Shown: in pieces, positions 63,648 to 64,000 of the stretch
Position numbering within the stretch: position 1 is the stretch's first letter
Layout of the letters: each line of letters starts with the position of its first letter
From: an uncultured Flavobacteriaceae bacterium
Lineage (GTDB): Bacteria > Bacteroidota > Bacteroidia > Flavobacteriales > Flavobacteriaceae
Assembly (NCBI GenBank): GCA_947488435.1
Contig: CANKZG010000001.1
Coordinates: 984,308 to 1,048,307 of the forward strand
DNA: 64,000 bases
Direction of reading: 5' to 3'
Program-made: the position numbers and the translations under genes
Notes under the pieces: model-generated
What the model saw: only the letters and a program-made list of their open reading frames with translations
The model's database searches: none
Told to the model about the DNA's origin: nothing

Positions 63648-64000
63648 ATGATAGATTTTTGGTTTTACTTAAAATTAGGATTACAGCATGTACTAGATTT
63701 TAATGCGTATGATCATATTCTTTTTCTTTGGGCAATGACGTTGCCTTTCTCCTTTAAACATTGGAAAAAGGTACTTTTACTTGTCACTGTTTTCACCATT
63801 ACACATTGCCTTGCATTAGTGGCTTCGGTTTTTAAGATTGTAACGGTTGAGCCTGCGCTCATTGAGTTCCTCATTCCTATAACTATTTTATTTACGGCAA
63901 TTTACGCCTTGTTTTTTGCGAAATCCGAAAAACCGCTGAACCGAATCGTTGGACCAACCATAGCGACTGCTTTTTTTGGGGGTATACACGGGTTTGGATT
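63648..64000 (+). CDS. HupE/UreJ-like membrane protein (cut by window end)
   Basis: Translation from ATG at 63648 gives MIDFWFYLKLGLQHVLDFNA, then a run of hydrophobic helices (ILFLWAMTLPFSF, VLLLVTVFTITHCLALVASVF, FLIPITILFTAIYALFF) and FFGGIHGFGF at the window edge. The GLQHVLDFNAYDHILFL start and the IHGFGF motif resemble HupE/UreJ membrane proteins, which are linked to nickel or other metal transport. Only about 117 residues are visible. Confidence 0.75.
   Translation, partial: MIDFWFYLKLGLQHVLDFNAYDHILFLWAMTLPFSFKHWKKVLLLVTVFTITHCLALVASVFKIVTVEPALIEFLIPITILFTAIYALFFAKSEKPLNRIVGPTIATAFFGGIHGFG

Overview
The window is chromosomal DNA from a member of the Bacteroidota, most likely a marine Flavobacteriaceae species. 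The signs are AT-rich sequence, start regions without strong Shine-Dalgarno motifs, exact TAnnTTTG promoter boxes (for example 4669-4676, 10877-10884, 15811-15818), many lipoproteins, a peptidase with a type IX secretion (T9SS) sorting domain, and a suf-type Fe-S operon of flavobacterial layout. No rRNA, tRNA or CRISPR was seen.

Layout. 101-4525: four-gene lipoprotein operon (LVIVD propeller, seven-repeat propeller, MbnP-like, MbnH-like di-haem enzyme), probably for copper or another periplasmic metal. 4706-12199: Fe-S assembly operon sufA-sufB-(MBL-fold lipoprotein)-sufC-sufD-sufS-sufE-sufT-DUF2480. 12275-18057: DUF3078 protein, HflX, an endonuclease/exonuclease/phosphatase-family protein and a secreted subtilase.

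18408-30043: an integrated element of about 11.6 kb. It sits inside a PolB-like 3'-5' exonuclease gene, whose C-terminal half lies at 18054-18407 and N-terminal half at 30042-30403. Joining the halves across a shared two-base core restores the exonuclease motif HNGKE-FDFP in frame. The large serine recombinase gene starts just inside the left end. The cargo is a four-gene cluster ending in a divergent protein that carries the motifs of family A DNA polymerases, a structured intergenic region, a second small serine recombinase, an unrecognised translationally coupled gene pair, and several small proteins of unknown function. No relaxase, conjugation or capsid gene is visible. This is the least ordinary part of the window.

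30688-36785: lipoproteins, Ogt methyltransferase, CNNM/CBS membrane protein, serine hydrolase and DinB, leading into the haem genes. 35802-46780: haem biosynthesis (hemB, hemF, a DUF6973-like gene, hemE, hemD, hemC and hemA on the minus strand; hemH on the plus strand), a divergent AraC regulator with a large palindrome before its start, and a MATE transporter. hemJ follows at 53147 after two tandem BNR-repeat exoproteins. 53825-64000: orphan histidine kinase, enoyl-CoA hydratase, secreted protein, small lipoprotein, radical SAM protein behind a striking palindromic promoter, Tat-exported Gfo/Idh/MocA oxidoreductase, HD hydrolase, PlsC acyltransferase, bacilliredoxin, TerB-DnaJ protein and a truncated HupE/UreJ-like membrane protein.

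The Fe-S, haem and putative metal genes give the host backbone a metal-cofactor theme. The inserted element is unrelated to it and lacks an obvious function apart from integration and perhaps replication.
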